37,303 nt of DNA from Bacteroidales bacterium (GTDB taxonomy: Bacteria; Bacteroidota; Bacteroidia; Bacteroidales; 4484-276): assembly GCA_014860585.1 (NCBI GenBank), contig JACZJL010000115.1, positions 1-37,303 of the forward strand, in the 5' to 3' direction. Under the pieces are notes generated by a model, which made no database searches, was not told the DNA's origin, and worked only from the letters and a program-made list of their open reading frames with translations. The stretch's first letter is position 1, and every line of letters starts with the position of its first letter. The translations under genes and the position numbers were made by a program. This document shows, one piece after another, positions 1 to 8,554 of the stretch.

Positions 1-2261
1 CACCAACCTTGCCGGTGATGAAAACCCGGGCAACAACTGCAAGACCAAAGCTGTTGTAAATGCTGAGCCAAGCCTTTGCGTAGATAACCTCTACACTTCA
101 GGTTGCTCATTTGGCGACGGTTTGACAAGCTGGGATCTGGAAAACATCACAGTAGCCAACATTCCATGTGCAGGTACTCCTCCATGGTATCAGAACTACA
201 TGGATCAGATCCACAACCTGGAAGCTGGCAATACCTATGTACTCACCGTAACTGCCGGTTATGCCGATACCTACTTTGATGTATGGATTGACTTTGACGG
301 CAACCTTGAGTTGAACAATGCCAACGAACTGGTATTGAATGATGGTATTTGCGCAGTAGCCGGTACAGTTTACACATTCAACATCACCATTCCTGCTGAT
401 GCTCCCGGTGGAACTTACGTAATGCGTGCAAGGACCAACTGGACTGCAGCAGTGGTAGGTGCTTGTGATACATACAGCTATGGTAACTGTGTTGACTTCA
501 AAGCCAATATTGGCGGTGGTCAGCCAACGGATTGGTTGTCAGCTATGCCACTCAGCGGATCACTCGGAGCAGGACAATCACAGATTGTTACTGTAACCTT
601 CAACTCCACTGGTCTTGAAGTACCAAGCATTCACAATGGTTCACTAATTTTTGCAAGCAATGCAGCCGGAAGCCCGCACACTGTTCCTGCAACCCTCGTT
701 GTAGGTGGCGAAGGTCCAATTATTGTGCTCAATCCGACTTCATTGACAGAAAATCATCCCACACCTCCGCAGCAGACAACTCAGGTTGTTAATGTAAGCA
801 ATCCTGGTACTGAAGCGTTGACGTTTGATATTGCTATTCAACGTTCATCCACAGCCGGACCCGACGTAGTTGTTGATCCTGAATATGTTGCTGCTAAATT
901 AGCAGAACGCAGGGCAGCCGACGGCATTGTTCTGGGTGCTGCTAATGGTGTTCCGGGAGGCGTTTCACCCAACATGACCGATGATGAAATCATCAGGTAT
1001 GACGATGGAACCAATGCTGATGCTATTGGTCTGACCGCTGGCGGTACCTTCCATGTTTCAGCTTACTGGCCTGCTTCCACTATGGGACAGTATGCAGGGA
1101 TGAAACTGGATGCAGTTGAGATCTTTGTATATGATGCCCCAACTTCGATGACGTTGAATATCTACGGAGCAGGCACGCCTACCACACCTGGAGCACTCTT
1201 ACATTCACAGCCAATAGCTGCAGTAGCACAAACATGGGTAATGACCACCCTGACAACTCCGGTTGATATTACCGGTGCTGACATCTGGATTGGTTATGAA
1301 GTGACACATACAGCCGGTACTTTCTGTGCAGGTGTTGACCCGGGTCCTGCAGTTGCAGGCTTTGGCGATATGATCTCACTTGCCGGTGGCACCTATGAGT
1401 CGATGTCAATCTCTTATGGTTTGAACTACAACTGGAACATTGCCGGATACCTGGTAGCTGGCGGACCTCAACTTACAAACGACGTAGGAGTTCAAACCAT
1501 CATTTCACCAAACTCAGGTGTTGCCCTTGGTACTGAGTCAGTAGTGATCAAAGTGAAGAACTTTGGAACTGCTGCTCAATCCAACATTCCATGGTCAGTA
1601 ACCTGGACAGGTGCTGGAAGCGGTTCGCTGAGCGGAACCATCCCAGGCCCGCTTGCTGGTGGCGCTGACATTGATGTAACAGCCGGAACTGCTAATTTAG
1701 CTGCTTTTGGTACTTACAACTTCGAAGCCTGCACCAACCTTGCCGGTGATGAAAATGCTGCCAACAACTGCAAGACCAAAGCTGTTGTTAATGCTGAACC
1801 AAGCCTTTGCGTTGATAACCTCTACACCTCAGGGTGTTCATTCGGCGACGGTTTAACAAGCTGGGATCTTGAGAACATCACGGTAGCCAACATTCCATGT
1901 GCAGGAACACCTCCATGGTATCAGGACTATACCAATATGCTTCATATCCTTGAAGCTGGTAACACTTATGTGCTCACGGTAACTGCCGGTTATGCCGATA
2001 CTTACTTTGATGTATGGATCGACTTTGACGGAAACCTCGAGTTGAACAATGCCAACGAACTGGTGCTGAATGATGGATTATGTGCCATTGCCGGTACAGT
2101 GTACACATTTAATCTTACCATCCCGGCCGATGCACCAAACGGTGAATTTGTAATGCGTGCAAGAACCAACTGGATTGATCCTGTAACTGGCGCTTGTGAT
2201 ACCTATTCCTATGGTAACTGCGTAGATTTCAAAGCTGAAGTTGGCGGTGGAACACCTGGTG
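1..2261 (+). repeat. Long direct repeat, 1-530 and 1732-2261, period 1731 bp
   Basis: Bases 1-530 match 1732-2261 at a constant offset of 1731 with no indels at the points checked; for example both copies contain ttgaacaatgccaacgaact and cctttgcgta/ttgataacctctac. Similarity is high at the DNA level, including many third codon positions, and covers the end of a CARDB-like domain plus a whole GEVED domain. Downstream of each copy the units are homologous in protein but clearly diverged in DNA. The repeat continues past the left edge, so the copy number is unknown. Confidence 0.9.
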
Positions 2262-3823
2262 GATGGTTAACTGCAGATCCTATGATGGGAACCGTTCCTG
2301 CCGGCGGATCAATGAATGTTAACGTTCATTTCAATTCAACAGGAGTTAATCCCGGAACATACAATGGGGCTCTGATCTTCACAAGCAATGCTCCAACAAG
2401 TCCGACTAACCTGCCTGTGACATTTATTGTTGGTCAACCGACTGGCGGACTTACAGTTAATCCAACGGCGATTAACGCATCGCACTATGCTGCTCCACAA
2501 GTAACACAGCATATTTTGAATGCTACCAATACCGGAACTACTCCAATTGCATGGAATCTTGTAATTGACAGAGATGGTTCAATCGGCTTCAAGTATGCTA
2601 CTGAATATGTAAAAGGGTTACCTCCTGTAAGTCATCCCTCAGCATTTGAAAGAGCTCCGGGAACAGCATATGGAAATGAAACCATTCATTCAGACGCTGA
2701 TTATGATTTACAATTCGAATTTGCATGCGGTGATGCTTCCGGTGAAGCCGGTGTTGAAACCGACGGTAACTACATCTACACCACCAAGTGGAATGGCGCT
2801 GGATTCTTCAAGTATGAATTGGACGGTACATTCCTAGGCGCATTCCAGGTAGGATCAGTAAGCGCTATCCGCGACCTGGCCTACGACGGTATGTATTTTT
2901 ATGGCGGTGCTGCTGCAACTACCGTTTACAAGATGGACTTCAACACCAACACACTGATTGGCCAGTTTACTGCTCCTGTTGCTGTTCGCGCTATCGGTTA
3001 CGATGAAGGCGCTGATGGCTTCTGGGCAAATAACTGGTCAACTACATTGACTTTGTTTGACGATGCAGGCGCTGTCCTGAATACTATCGCAACCAATGGC
3101 GACGAAAGTTTCTATGGTCTGGCATACGATCCGCAAGGACCATTCCTCTGGGGTTATAGCCAGCGTGTGGGTACCAGCCAGAACATTCTGTACAAGTACA
3201 ACATTGCAACTGGTGCAAAAATTGAAGAGTTTGACGTATTCCCGCTGCTGAGTATTCCTATTACTGGTGATATTGCCGGTGGTCTTGCTTTCCATCCTGA
3301 TCTTGTTACCGGATACTACTCCATCGTGGGTATTGTTCAGAACAAGTGCATCTGGGGACTTGAAATGGGTATGACTCCTGCTCCTGTAGAATGGCTTACT
3401 GCATCACCAATGTCTGGTACAACTGGCGCAGGTCAGACTTCACAGATCACTGTATCATTGAATTCAGAAGGTCTGGAAGCCGGAGTAACTTACACTGGTG
3501 CTGTTATTTTTAACACCAACAGTCCGGTTACCCCAACTGTTACAGTTCCGGTATCACTCTATGTATCTGGTGTTGGTGTTGGAGAACCCATCACTGATGA
3601 GAGTATGCTTATGTACCCGAATCCTGCAAGCGATGTGTTGAACATCGAAGCAACAGGCATCAAGCATGTAATGATCCTCAACAACCTCGGTCAGGTGGTT
3701 TACGACAGGCCTGCTGATAACGACAATGTTCAGATTAACACCTCGAACTTCGGAACGGGTGTTTACGTTGTCCGCATCAAGACTGCCGATAAATCATACA
3801 CCGAAAAGTTGATCATCCAATAA
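1..3823 (+). CDS. Modular T9SS-exported surface protein with GEVED repeats (5' end missing)
   Basis: The reading frame (codons starting at base 2) is open to the left edge, so the true start lies outside the window; a TTG at 122 is not a real start. Order seen: CARDB-like end, GEVED domain (about 150-520, with YFDVWIDFDGN), Ig-like unit starting WLSAMPLSG (530-700), a beta-rich region (960-1470), CARDB-like domain (about 1480-1790), second GEVED domain (1870-2255), second Ig-like unit (2260-2440), a propeller-like stretch rich in YDG/YDPQG turns (2690-3370), third Ig-like unit (3390-3570), and a type A T9SS sorting domain (3600-3820, with MYPNPASDVLNIEA and a KLIIQ end). It should be exported by T9SS and displayed or released at the cell surface. 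GEVED and these Ig-like units are common in adhesins and secreted enzymes of Bacteroidota; no catalytic domain is visible, but it could lie in the missing part. Confidence 0.9.
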   Translation, partial: TNLAGDENPGNNCKTKAVVNAEPSLCVDNLYTSGCSFGDGLTSWDLENITVANIPCAGTPPWYQNYMDQIHNLEAGNTYVLTVTAGYADTYFDVWIDFDGNLELNNANELVLNDGICAVAGTVYTFNITIPADAPGGTYVMRARTNWTAAVVGACDTYSYGNCVDFKANIGGGQPTDWLSAMPLSGSLGAGQSQIVTVTFNSTGLEVPSIHNGSLIFASNAAGSPHTVPATLVVGGEGPIIVLNPTSLTENHPTPPQQTTQVVNVSNPGTEALTFDIAIQRSSTAGPDVVVDPEYVAAKLAERRAADGIVLGAANGVPGGVSPNMTDDEIIRYDDGTNADAIGLTAGGTFHVSAYWPASTMGQYAGMKLDAVEIFVYDAPTSMTLNIYGAGTPTTPGALLHSQPIAAVAQTWVMTTLTTPVDITGADIWIGYEVTHTAGTFCAGVDPGPAVAGFGDMISLAGGTYESMSISYGLNYNWNIAGYLVAGGPQLTNDVGVQTIISPNSGVALGTESVVIKVKNFGTAAQSNIPWSVTWTGAGSGSLSGTIPGPLAGGADIDVTAGTANLAAFGTYNFEACTNLAGDENAANNCKTKAVVNAEPSLCVDNLYTSGCSFGDGLTSWDLENITVANIPCAGTPPWYQDYTNMLHILEAGNTYVLTVTAGYADTYFDVWIDFDGNLELNNANELVLNDGLCAIAGTVYTFNLTIPADAPNGEFVMRARTNWIDPVTGACDTYSYGNCVDFKAEVGGGTPGGWLTADPMMGTVPAGGSMNVNVHFNSTGVNPGTYNGALIFTSNAPTSPTNLPVTFIVGQPTGGLTVNPTAINASHYAAPQVTQHILNATNTGTTPIAWNLVIDRDGSIGFKYATEYVKGLPPVSHPSAFERAPGTAYGNETIHSDADYDLQFEFACGDASGEAGVETDGNYIYTTKWNGAGFFKYELDGTFLGAFQVGSVSAIRDLAYDGMYFYGGAAATTVYKMDFNTNTLIGQFTAPVAVRAIGYDEGADGFWANNWSTTLTLFDDAGAVLNTIATNGDESFYGLAYDPQGPFLWGYSQRVGTSQNILYKYNIATGAKIEEFDVFPLLSIPITGDIAGGLAFHPDLVTGYYSIVGIVQNKCIWGLEMGMTPAPVEWLTASPMSGTTGAGQTSQITVSLNSEGLEAGVTYTGAVIFNTNSPVTPTVTVPVSLYVSGVGVGEPITDESMLMYPNPASDVLNIEATGIKHVMILNNLGQVVYDRPADNDNVQINTSNFGTGVYVVRIKTADKSYTEKLIIQ

Positions 3824-3845
3824 TCCTTCATTGGAATAACATAAG

Positions 3846-3877
3846 AAAAGGGAGCCTTCGGGTTCCCTTTTTTGTTT
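3846..3877 (+). terminator. Rho-independent terminator after the GEVED protein
   Basis: GGGAGCC (3850-3856), loop TTCG, GGTTCCC (3861-3867), extended by AAAA/TTTT pairing and followed by a T-rich run (ttttttgtttt). The stop codon of the upstream gene is about 25 bp before it. One G-T wobble in the stem; TTCG is a favourable tetraloop. Confidence 0.85.
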
Positions 3878-3895
3878 TACTGTCCTGCTTTTGCG

Positions 3896-3903
3896 TATTT
3901 TTG
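3896..3903 (+). promoter_or_regulatory. Bacteroidota -7 box (TATTTTTG) for the ABC-F gene
   Basis: Perfect match to TAnnTTTG, the -7 element of the Bacteroidota primary sigma factor. A TTTG at 3871-3874, 21 bp upstream, fits the -33 element. Transcription would start near 3910, just before the ATG at 3921. This argues against the earlier TTG at 3891 as the start codon. Confidence 0.55.
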
Positions 3904-3920
3904 CCCCTCAAAATTCATTG

Positions 3921-5873
3921 ATGTTATCGGTTAATAACATATCCGTTCACTTTACCGGCGAATACATTTTCGACGGGGTTTCTTTCCTGATCAACGATCG
4001 GGACAGGATTGGCCTTGTGGGTAAAAATGGCGCTGGAAAAACCACCCTACTCAATGTGATTGCCGGTGAAATGGAACCCGAAAAAGGAGCCGTGGCCTCT
4101 CCTTCCGGCCAAAGTATCGGCTATCTGAAACAGGAGATGAACCCCAGCAGCAGGCGAACCGTGATGGAAGAAGCCAGGCAGGCCTTCAGCGAAACCATTC
4201 ACCTTGATCAGAAAATCAGGCAAATGACCGATGAAATTTCGCATCGCACCGACTATCATTCACAGGATTACCTGAACCTTGTTACCCGGCTCAACGATGC
4301 CAACGACCGCTACAACATGCTTGGCGGTCATAAAATGGATGAAAATACCGAGAAGGTACTCATGGGACTTGGATTTGAGCGAAAGGATTTCATGCGTCCG
4401 CTAAACGAATTCAGCAGCGGTTGGCAGATGCGTGTTGAGCTGGCTAAGATTCTTCTCAGGATGCCCGACATCCTGCTCCTTGATGAGCCGACCAACCATC
4501 TCGACATCGAATCCATTCAATGGCTTGAAGACTTTTTGATCAGCTATCCCGGCGCCGTAGTGCTGGTTTCGCACGACCGCGCCTTTCTCGACAATGTGAC
4601 CAACCGCACTGTAGAGATTACCCTGGGAAAAATTTATGACTATAAGGTTTCCTATTCCCAGTATGAGCAACTGCAGGCTGAACGCCGCGAACGGGAGATG
4701 GCCAGCTTTAACAATCAGCAACAACAAATTGCCCAGATCGAGCGGTTTATCGAACGCTTTCGTTATAAAAATACCAAATCCCGCCAGGTACAATCACGGG
4801 TGAAAATGCTCGACAAAATGGATAAGATAGAGGTGGAAGATGTTGATAAATCCTCCATTCGCTTCAGGTTTCCGCCGGCGCCGCATTCCGGAAAAGTTAC
4901 CGTCAGGGGTGAAGATCTTTCCAAAAGTTACGGCGATCACCTGGTATTGAAGAATCTTAACTTTTCGATTCCCAAAGGCGAAAAAATTGCTTTTGTCGGA
5001 AGAAATGGCGAGGGGAAAACCACGCTATCCAAAGTTATCGTCGGCGAATTACCCTACACCGGTACCCTCGAATTGGGGCATCTTGTGAAAATCGGTTATT
5101 ACGCCCAGAACCAGCATGAGATGCTCGACATGGATAAAACCGTTTTTGAAACCATCGACGAAGTGGCTACCGGTGAAATGCGAACCAGGACAAAAGGATT
5201 GCTGGGTAGTTTTCTTTTCCGCGGTGATGATCTGGATAAAAAGGTGAAAGTGCTCTCCGGTGGAGAAAAGTCAAGATTGTCTTTAGCCCGCATGCTGCTT
5301 ACTCCGGTCAATCTGCTGGTGCTCGACGAGCCGACAAACCATCTCGACATGCGCTCAAAGGACATTCTGAAAAGCGCCCTGCTCCAATACGACGGAACCC
5401 TGATCATCGTTTCGCACGACCGCGATTTTCTTTCCGGCCTGACTGGAAAAGTCATCGAATTCCGCAATAAAGGAATTAAAGAATACATCGGTGATGTGCA
5501 CGACTTTCTCGATTCGCGCAAACTTGAACACCTGAATGAACTGGAGAAGAAATCTGGAAAACAGGGAACCAATATCACGGAGGAAACGCCTTCACAAAAT
5601 AAACTGGATTTTGAACGCCGCAAGCAGTTTGAACGTGAATTGCGCAGGATTCAAAACCGTATTGAAAAGTCAGAAAATACCATTGAACAATTAGAAAAAG
5701 AAATCTCCATGCTTGATGGGCTGCTTGCCAATCCTGACCCAACCCACCCGCTGATTAAATCCGGAGAGGTGTATCATCGTTATGAGGCGGTTAAAAATGA
5801 TCTCCAAACGGAAATGAAAACCTGGGAGAACCTCATTCATGAGTTGGAAAAGATGCAGAGCAATGGAAATTAG
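3921..5873 (+). CDS. ABC-F family ATPase (YheS/Uup-like), 650 aa
   Basis: Two ABC ATPase domains in one chain with no membrane segments, as in ABC-F proteins that act on the ribosome. First domain: Walker A GKNGAGKT at residues 34-41, signature FSSGW at 164-168 (a variant of LSGGQ, resembling FSGGW in E. coli YheS), Walker B LLLDEPTNHLD with the acidic pair at about 188-189. A charged linker follows. Second domain: Walker A GRNGEGKT at 360-367, LSGGE at 445-449, Walker B LVLDEPTNHLD around 469. The C-terminal 90 residues are a charged coiled coil. The ATG at 3921 is chosen over a TTG at 3891 because a promoter box overlaps the latter. Probable role: resolving stalled or non-productive ribosome states. 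Antibiotic-resistance subtypes cannot be excluded by eye, but the YheS-like layout suggests housekeeping. Confidence 0.93.
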   Translation: MLSVNNISVHFTGEYIFDGVSFLINDRDRIGLVGKNGAGKTTLLNVIAGEMEPEKGAVASPSGQSIGYLKQEMNPSSRRTVMEEARQAFSETIHLDQKIRQMTDEISHRTDYHSQDYLNLVTRLNDANDRYNMLGGHKMDENTEKVLMGLGFERKDFMRPLNEFSSGWQMRVELAKILLRMPDILLLDEPTNHLDIESIQWLEDFLISYPGAVVLVSHDRAFLDNVTNRTVEITLGKIYDYKVSYSQYEQLQAERREREMASFNNQQQQIAQIERFIERFRYKNTKSRQVQSRVKMLDKMDKIEVEDVDKSSIRFRFPPAPHSGKVTVRGEDLSKSYGDHLVLKNLNFSIPKGEKIAFVGRNGEGKTTLSKVIVGELPYTGTLELGHLVKIGYYAQNQHEMLDMDKTVFETIDEVATGEMRTRTKGLLGSFLFRGDDLDKKVKVLSGGEKSRLSLARMLLTPVNLLVLDEPTNHLDMRSKDILKSALLQYDGTLIIVSHDRDFLSGLTGKVIEFRNKGIKEYIGDVHDFLDSRKLEHLNELEKKSGKQGTNITEETPSQNKLDFERRKQFERELRRIQNRIEKSENTIEQLEKEISMLDGLLANPDPTHPLIKSGEVYHRYEAVKNDLQTEMKTWENLIHELEKMQSNGN

Positions 5874-5933
5874 CGTTTCACCGCAACCCTTTTAAAAATC
5901 AGTCAGTGTGCAGCTAGGTCCAGCCAATAATTT

Positions 5934-5941
5934 TATTTTTG
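5934..5941 (+). promoter_or_regulatory. Bacteroidota -7 box (TATTTTTG) for the S51 T9SS protein
   Basis: Perfect TAnnTTTG match; predicted start of transcription near 5948, 17 bp before the ATG at 5965. The extended sequence tatttttgcc is the same as the box in front of the ABC-F gene. No clear -33 TTTG is seen at the usual distance. Confidence 0.5.
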
Positions 5942-5964
5942 CCAGACATGTAATCTGTTTCACA

Positions 5965-7938
5965 ATGAGAAGAGCTATTCAAATTACCATTCTGGCATTT
6001 ATCTTCGCCATAAATCCCTCAATTTCACAAACCTTACCTGGAAAATTGTTGCTTGTTGGAGGGGGCTCCGAAAATCCCGGCAAATGGAGTGATGTACCCT
6101 ATGGTTGGGCTGTTGAAAAGTCGGAGAATAAGCGGGTCGCCATCATCACTTATGATACCAACCCTTCGCAGTGGCTCCCCGATTATTTTATCAGTCTTGG
6201 CGCAGTGGCCGCAAAAAATTTCTCTATCACCAGCACATCCATGGCCAATCAGCAGCAGACCTATGACAGTCTGGTAACCTACGATGTGATCTTCTTCAAA
6301 GGAGGCGATCAAAAGCAGTATTACAATGTGTATAAAAACACCCTAACGCACAATGCAGTAGAGTTTGTTTTTAACCAGGGCGGGGTAATCTGTGGAACTT
6401 CAGCAGGAGAAATGGTGCTGTCAAGGGTGCTGTTTACGGCGCAAAACGGAACTGTTTATCCCGATGAAGCCATTGCCAACCCTAATAACCAGTACATGAC
6501 GCTGGCCGATGATTTTCTGAATTTGATGCCCGGATATATTTTCGATTCCCATTTTGTCGAACGTGCGCGGTTTGGAAGGTTAATCGGCTTTCTGGGCCAT
6601 TGGAAGCTAAACAAAAATGCGGATATTGTAGGGATTGGCGTGGACGATAAAACTGCTTTATGTATTGATGACGATTTAATGGGTTATGTCTTTGGAACTG
6701 GTGCTGTAAATATTTTCAAAGCTGCTACCGATAATGAATTTAGACTGGGAGGAACCAGACTCCTTGCTACCAGTCTCGAAGTAACCCAGGTGCTCAATGA
6801 GCGTGCAATCAACCTGAATACTTTTTTAGTGTCAGGTTACAATGATTTCATTCCCACAAAATATGAAAGTGAAGATTTCGGTGGATATGTGTTGATGTCT
6901 GGAAGTGATTATGTGAACAAAAACCAGCAATTCATTGCTCGTTTTACCGCAGCGGTTTCATCCGATTCAATCCTGATCGTAACCGGCGATAATACCACTC
7001 TGGCGCAGCAATTTAAAACAAAGTTCGAACAAAGCAACGCCGCCGCCGAGGTGATGCAGGCCATCCCTGCTAACTACAACAGCGCTTATTTTCTTGGAAA
7101 AGTTGACCGGATCAGCAAAGTCTTATTTGTAAACAATACCTATGCGACGTTAATGGAGTTCCTCCAAAACAGTACGGTAGGAAATCTGTTGCTCGAGAAA
7201 CTGCTAAGCGGGGAAAGGACTACCGGTTTTGTGGGTGGCGATAGTCGTTACGCAGGCGGCAGTGTACTTGTAAATTACGACCAGCAATATGCTTCCTATG
7301 ACGGACTGCTTGAGTTTGACCCTGGAATCGGATTATTAAAAAGCATGATCATCATGCCAAAAACTTTTGAAAACACCGACATTGAAGAAAATGCTGCTGC
7401 CGGAGTCCCATTCGGGATGATTCTCGACAGCCTGAAATACGGGATTTGGCTACACGACAACGCCTTCGCTGAATACAAAGTCAATGATCAGAATGAAACT
7501 ACCATCACTTCCTTTGGCAGCTATCCTATGATGCTAATAGAGTCAGAAGGAACACACGGAGCGTTTTCCGATCAGTCGGCGGTTAACTCTGGAAGGCCAA
7601 GACATGTTGCAGGATTTGAGCTGTTTAATGTGACTTTGATGGACGAAAGTATGATAAAAATACTCGGCAGCCACACCAGTATCAGCAAACCTGCTGAAGC
7701 TGCCATACTCTCAATTTATCCAAATCCTGCCAATGACATGATCAGTATTTTCGTAGATAATGATCAGGATTATCTGCTGAAAATTCTCTCAGTTGATGGC
7801 AGAATGGTGTTCCAGCAAATGATCAGCGGGTCGGTTAATTTGCATGTTAGCGATCTGCCAAATGGTATTTACATTATTACAGCCACCGCAAGGGAAACCG
7901 GATGGCAATATCACCAGAAGTTGATCATTCGGAGATAA
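5965..7938 (+). CDS. Secreted peptidase S51 (cyanophycinase-like) protein with T9SS sorting domain, 657 aa
   Basis: An N-terminal signal peptide (MRRAIQITILAFIFAI...) is followed by a peptidase S51/cyanophycinase-like domain (about 25-250): LLLVGGGSE near the start, FFKGGDQ, the nucleophile elbow CGTSAGE with Ser146, DSHFVERARFGRL with His196, and GIGVDDKTAL with an acidic pair at 227-228. These line up with the Ser/His/acidic triad of cyanophycinase. Residues about 300-570 look like a second, degenerate copy lacking the Ser. The C-terminus (about 580-657) is a type A T9SS sorting domain with IYPNPANDMISIF. The ATG at 5965 gives a proper signal peptide and sits 24 bp after a promoter box; a longer reading from 5908 would start upstream of that box. 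Cyanophycinases cleave multi-L-arginyl-poly-L-aspartate to beta-Asp-Arg; the true substrate here is not known. Confidence 0.85.
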   Translation: MRRAIQITILAFIFAINPSISQTLPGKLLLVGGGSENPGKWSDVPYGWAVEKSENKRVAIITYDTNPSQWLPDYFISLGAVAAKNFSITSTSMANQQQTYDSLVTYDVIFFKGGDQKQYYNVYKNTLTHNAVEFVFNQGGVICGTSAGEMVLSRVLFTAQNGTVYPDEAIANPNNQYMTLADDFLNLMPGYIFDSHFVERARFGRLIGFLGHWKLNKNADIVGIGVDDKTALCIDDDLMGYVFGTGAVNIFKAATDNEFRLGGTRLLATSLEVTQVLNERAINLNTFLVSGYNDFIPTKYESEDFGGYVLMSGSDYVNKNQQFIARFTAAVSSDSILIVTGDNTTLAQQFKTKFEQSNAAAEVMQAIPANYNSAYFLGKVDRISKVLFVNNTYATLMEFLQNSTVGNLLLEKLLSGERTTGFVGGDSRYAGGSVLVNYDQQYASYDGLLEFDPGIGLLKSMIIMPKTFENTDIEENAAAGVPFGMILDSLKYGIWLHDNAFAEYKVNDQNETTITSFGSYPMMLIESEGTHGAFSDQSAVNSGRPRHVAGFELFNVTLMDESMIKILGSHTSISKPAEAAILSIYPNPANDMISIFVDNDQDYLLKILSVDGRMVFQQMISGSVNLHVSDLPNGIYIITATARETGWQYHQKLIIRR

Positions 7939-8032
7939 GAACTTCAGAACAACTGACCTCTGTGGAATTTAAAATGATACCATAGCTCATGGGGAGTAAT
8001 TTTTTATGACCTTGCCAACTTCAAGTAAAAAT

Positions 8033-8197
8033 ATATAGTCCAACCCATACTGGGTTGTTTTTGGCGTTGGTGAACCCTCATAGCTACAAAAGCCCAACCC
8101 ATTCTGGGTTGGCAAAAAAACTCCGTAGGAGATTGACTATTGTAGCATAACGATGATAAAGTGATTAAATGACAACCCAGTATGGGTTGGACTATAT
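8033..8197. repeat. Cluster of three REP-like palindromes (CAACCCA-nnn-TGGGTTG)
   Basis: Palindromes at 8041-8057 (spacer TAC), 8094-8112 (CCAACCCA TTC TGGGTTGG) and 8173-8189 (spacer GTA). The outer two are exact inverted copies over 26 bp (8033-8058 and 8172-8197). Between them lie a smaller palindrome, CTCCGTAGGAG (about 8121-8131), and an inverted GCTACAA/TTGTAGC pair bracketing the middle palindrome. This looks like a mosaic of REP/BIME-type repeats. No RAYT transposase gene is in the window. Confidence 0.75.
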
Positions 8198-8284
8198 TCC
8201 AAACTACCTTTACCATTCGAATTTAGTTAAATTCCAGTTCGTTTGGTCTCAGGAAAGTTAATTTGTAAACCGCCTCTAAAGTTT

Positions 8285-8316
8285 TGACAATCTGTATCAA
8301 ATGGGATTTGATGTCA
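8285..8316. repeat. Nested inverted repeat
   Basis: ATCAAAT (8296-8302), spacer GGG, ATTTGAT (8306-8312), with an outer TGACA (8285-8289)/TGTCA (8312-8316) pair overlapping the inner arm. Could be a protein-binding palindrome or part of the surrounding repeat island; no gene lies close enough to decide. Confidence 0.4.
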
Positions 8317-8320
8317 GAAT

Positions 8321-8352
8321 TTAACGGATACCTTCAAAAAGGTATAAGTTAA
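8321..8352. repeat. Hairpin TTAAC-GG-ATACC / GGTAT-AA-GTTAA
   Basis: Two 5-bp arms on each side, separated by a symmetric 2-nt internal mismatch, with an 8-nt loop (ttcaaaaa). It has no T-run, so it is not a standard terminator. It sits just left of the 167-bp inverted-repeat element. Confidence 0.5.
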
Positions 8353-8387
8353 AAATCCGGGAATCAAAGATTAAAAGGTTCAATGCC

Positions 8388-8554
8388 AGTTCTACTTTAA
8401 CACATTTGATTTTTCTGCATTTTTACCCCGCCCTTCCCATAGGGATCCCTCCGGGAAAAGGGAGAATGCAAAAAATCAATTCAAACTCCCTTAAGGGTTG
8501 GAGCAATTTTGAATTGATTTTTCATTCATGGTTTTGATCTGTTAAAGTAGAACT
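8388..8554. mobile_element. MITE-like 167-bp element with 15-bp terminal inverted repeats
   Basis: Ends AGTTCTACTTTAACA (8388-8402) and its exact reverse complement (8540-8554). Inside, a second exact 15-bp inverted repeat (8471-8485 with 8508-8522) encloses the palindrome CCCTTAAGGG, and a third partial pair (tgatttttctgcattttt with aatgcaaaaaatca) joins the left side to the centre. It has no coding capacity. Size, terminal repeats and lack of genes fit a MITE or a highly structured intergenic repeat; I could not see a convincing target-site duplication. Confidence 0.5.

Noticed and set aside
122-124. TTG at 122 as the start of the GEVED protein
   Set aside because: The frame is open to base 2 and the upstream residues match the second copy of the repeat, so the gene begins outside the window.
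4401-4793. 130-codon minus-strand frame
   Set aside because: Lies wholly inside the ABC-F gene opposite conserved ATPase motifs; shadow frame.
8033-8197. Possible CRISPR array
   Set aside because: The repeats are palindromes in alternating orientation with unequal spacing (about 53 and 79 bp) and no cas genes are near.
8004-8216. Minus-strand frame of 70 codons
   Set aside because: It runs straight through the three palindromes, so its codons are set by repeat sequence. It has no promoter or family resemblance.
8388-8554. Insertion sequence with transposase
   Set aside because: Only 167 bp with no coding frame; at most a non-autonomous element.
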